This document shows, in pieces, positions 6,194-6,227 of a DNA stretch of 6,227 nt. The notes beneath the pieces are model-generated. The model was not told the origin of the DNA, did not search any database, and saw only the letters and a program-made list of their open reading frames with translations. The stretch's first letter is position 1; every line of letters begins with the position of its first letter. The DNA comes from Tidjanibacter sp. Lineage in GTDB: Bacteria > Bacteroidota > Bacteroidia > Bacteroidales > Rikenellaceae. The stretch lies in NCBI GenBank assembly GCA_017630115.1, contig JAGBVY010000096.1, positions 1-6,227 on the forward strand, given 5' to 3'. Both the position numbers and the translations under genes were made by a program.

Positions 6194-6227
6194 TCCGACC
6201 AACAAAAACTAAAAAAACGCGGGTATC
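6194..6227. other. Downstream end of groEL, cut by the window edge
   Basis: These 34 bases hold no gene. A run of seven A at 6211-6217 followed by CGCGGGTATC reads like the left half of a bidirectional terminator (A-run, then a GC-rich arm), but the partner arm would lie beyond the window. Confidence 0.25.

Noticed and set aside
5045..6205. 386-codon open frame antisense to groEL
   Set aside because: It lies wholly opposite a clearly conserved groEL. Its product is rich in His, Leu, Gly and Cys with no recognisable domain, as expected from the reverse of biased codon usage.

Overview
The window looks like a chromosomal segment of a Bacteroidota, most likely Bacteroidales and possibly near Alistipes/Rikenellaceae (low confidence at that level). 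The reasons are the DUF3078 outer-membrane protein, the Bacteroidales-like GroES and GroEL, two matches to the Bacteroidota -7 promoter box TAnnTTTG, A-rich leaders without Shine-Dalgarno sites, and moderately GC-rich genes.

Layout. Positions 1-312 hold no gene. They carry 7-bp tandem repeats and a block of nested hairpins. A minus-strand gene for endonuclease IV (nfo) follows at 313-1161. A 141-bp intergenic region with two divergent -7 boxes separates it from a plus-strand pair: a secreted DUF3078 beta-barrel-like protein (1303-2301) and, 11 bp later, an S41 C-terminal processing protease (2313-3944). After a 166-bp gap with hairpins come groES (4111-4386) and groEL (4568-6193). The last 34 bases hold no gene.

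How the genes work together. nfo repairs abasic sites. The DUF3078 protein and the protease are probably co-transcribed and both act in the cell envelope. GroES and GroEL form the folding chamber. All five genes look intact, with catalytic or binding residues in place, and they are ordinary core genes.

The unusual content is between the genes. A diverged family of heptanucleotide repeats (units like GTTAGAC, TTTTGAC, GGTCGTC, and a separate CAAAATT unit) appears in the same modular order at the left edge and between groES and groEL. It also forms the last codons and stop of nfo, with a small trace upstream of groES. It widens the groES-groEL gap to 181 bp. The hairpin block at 66-297 sits between two such arrays and is bounded by the direct repeat CACAGCC, as if a mobile or REP-like module lies within an array. 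I found no defence system, CRISPR array, tRNA, rRNA or transposase.
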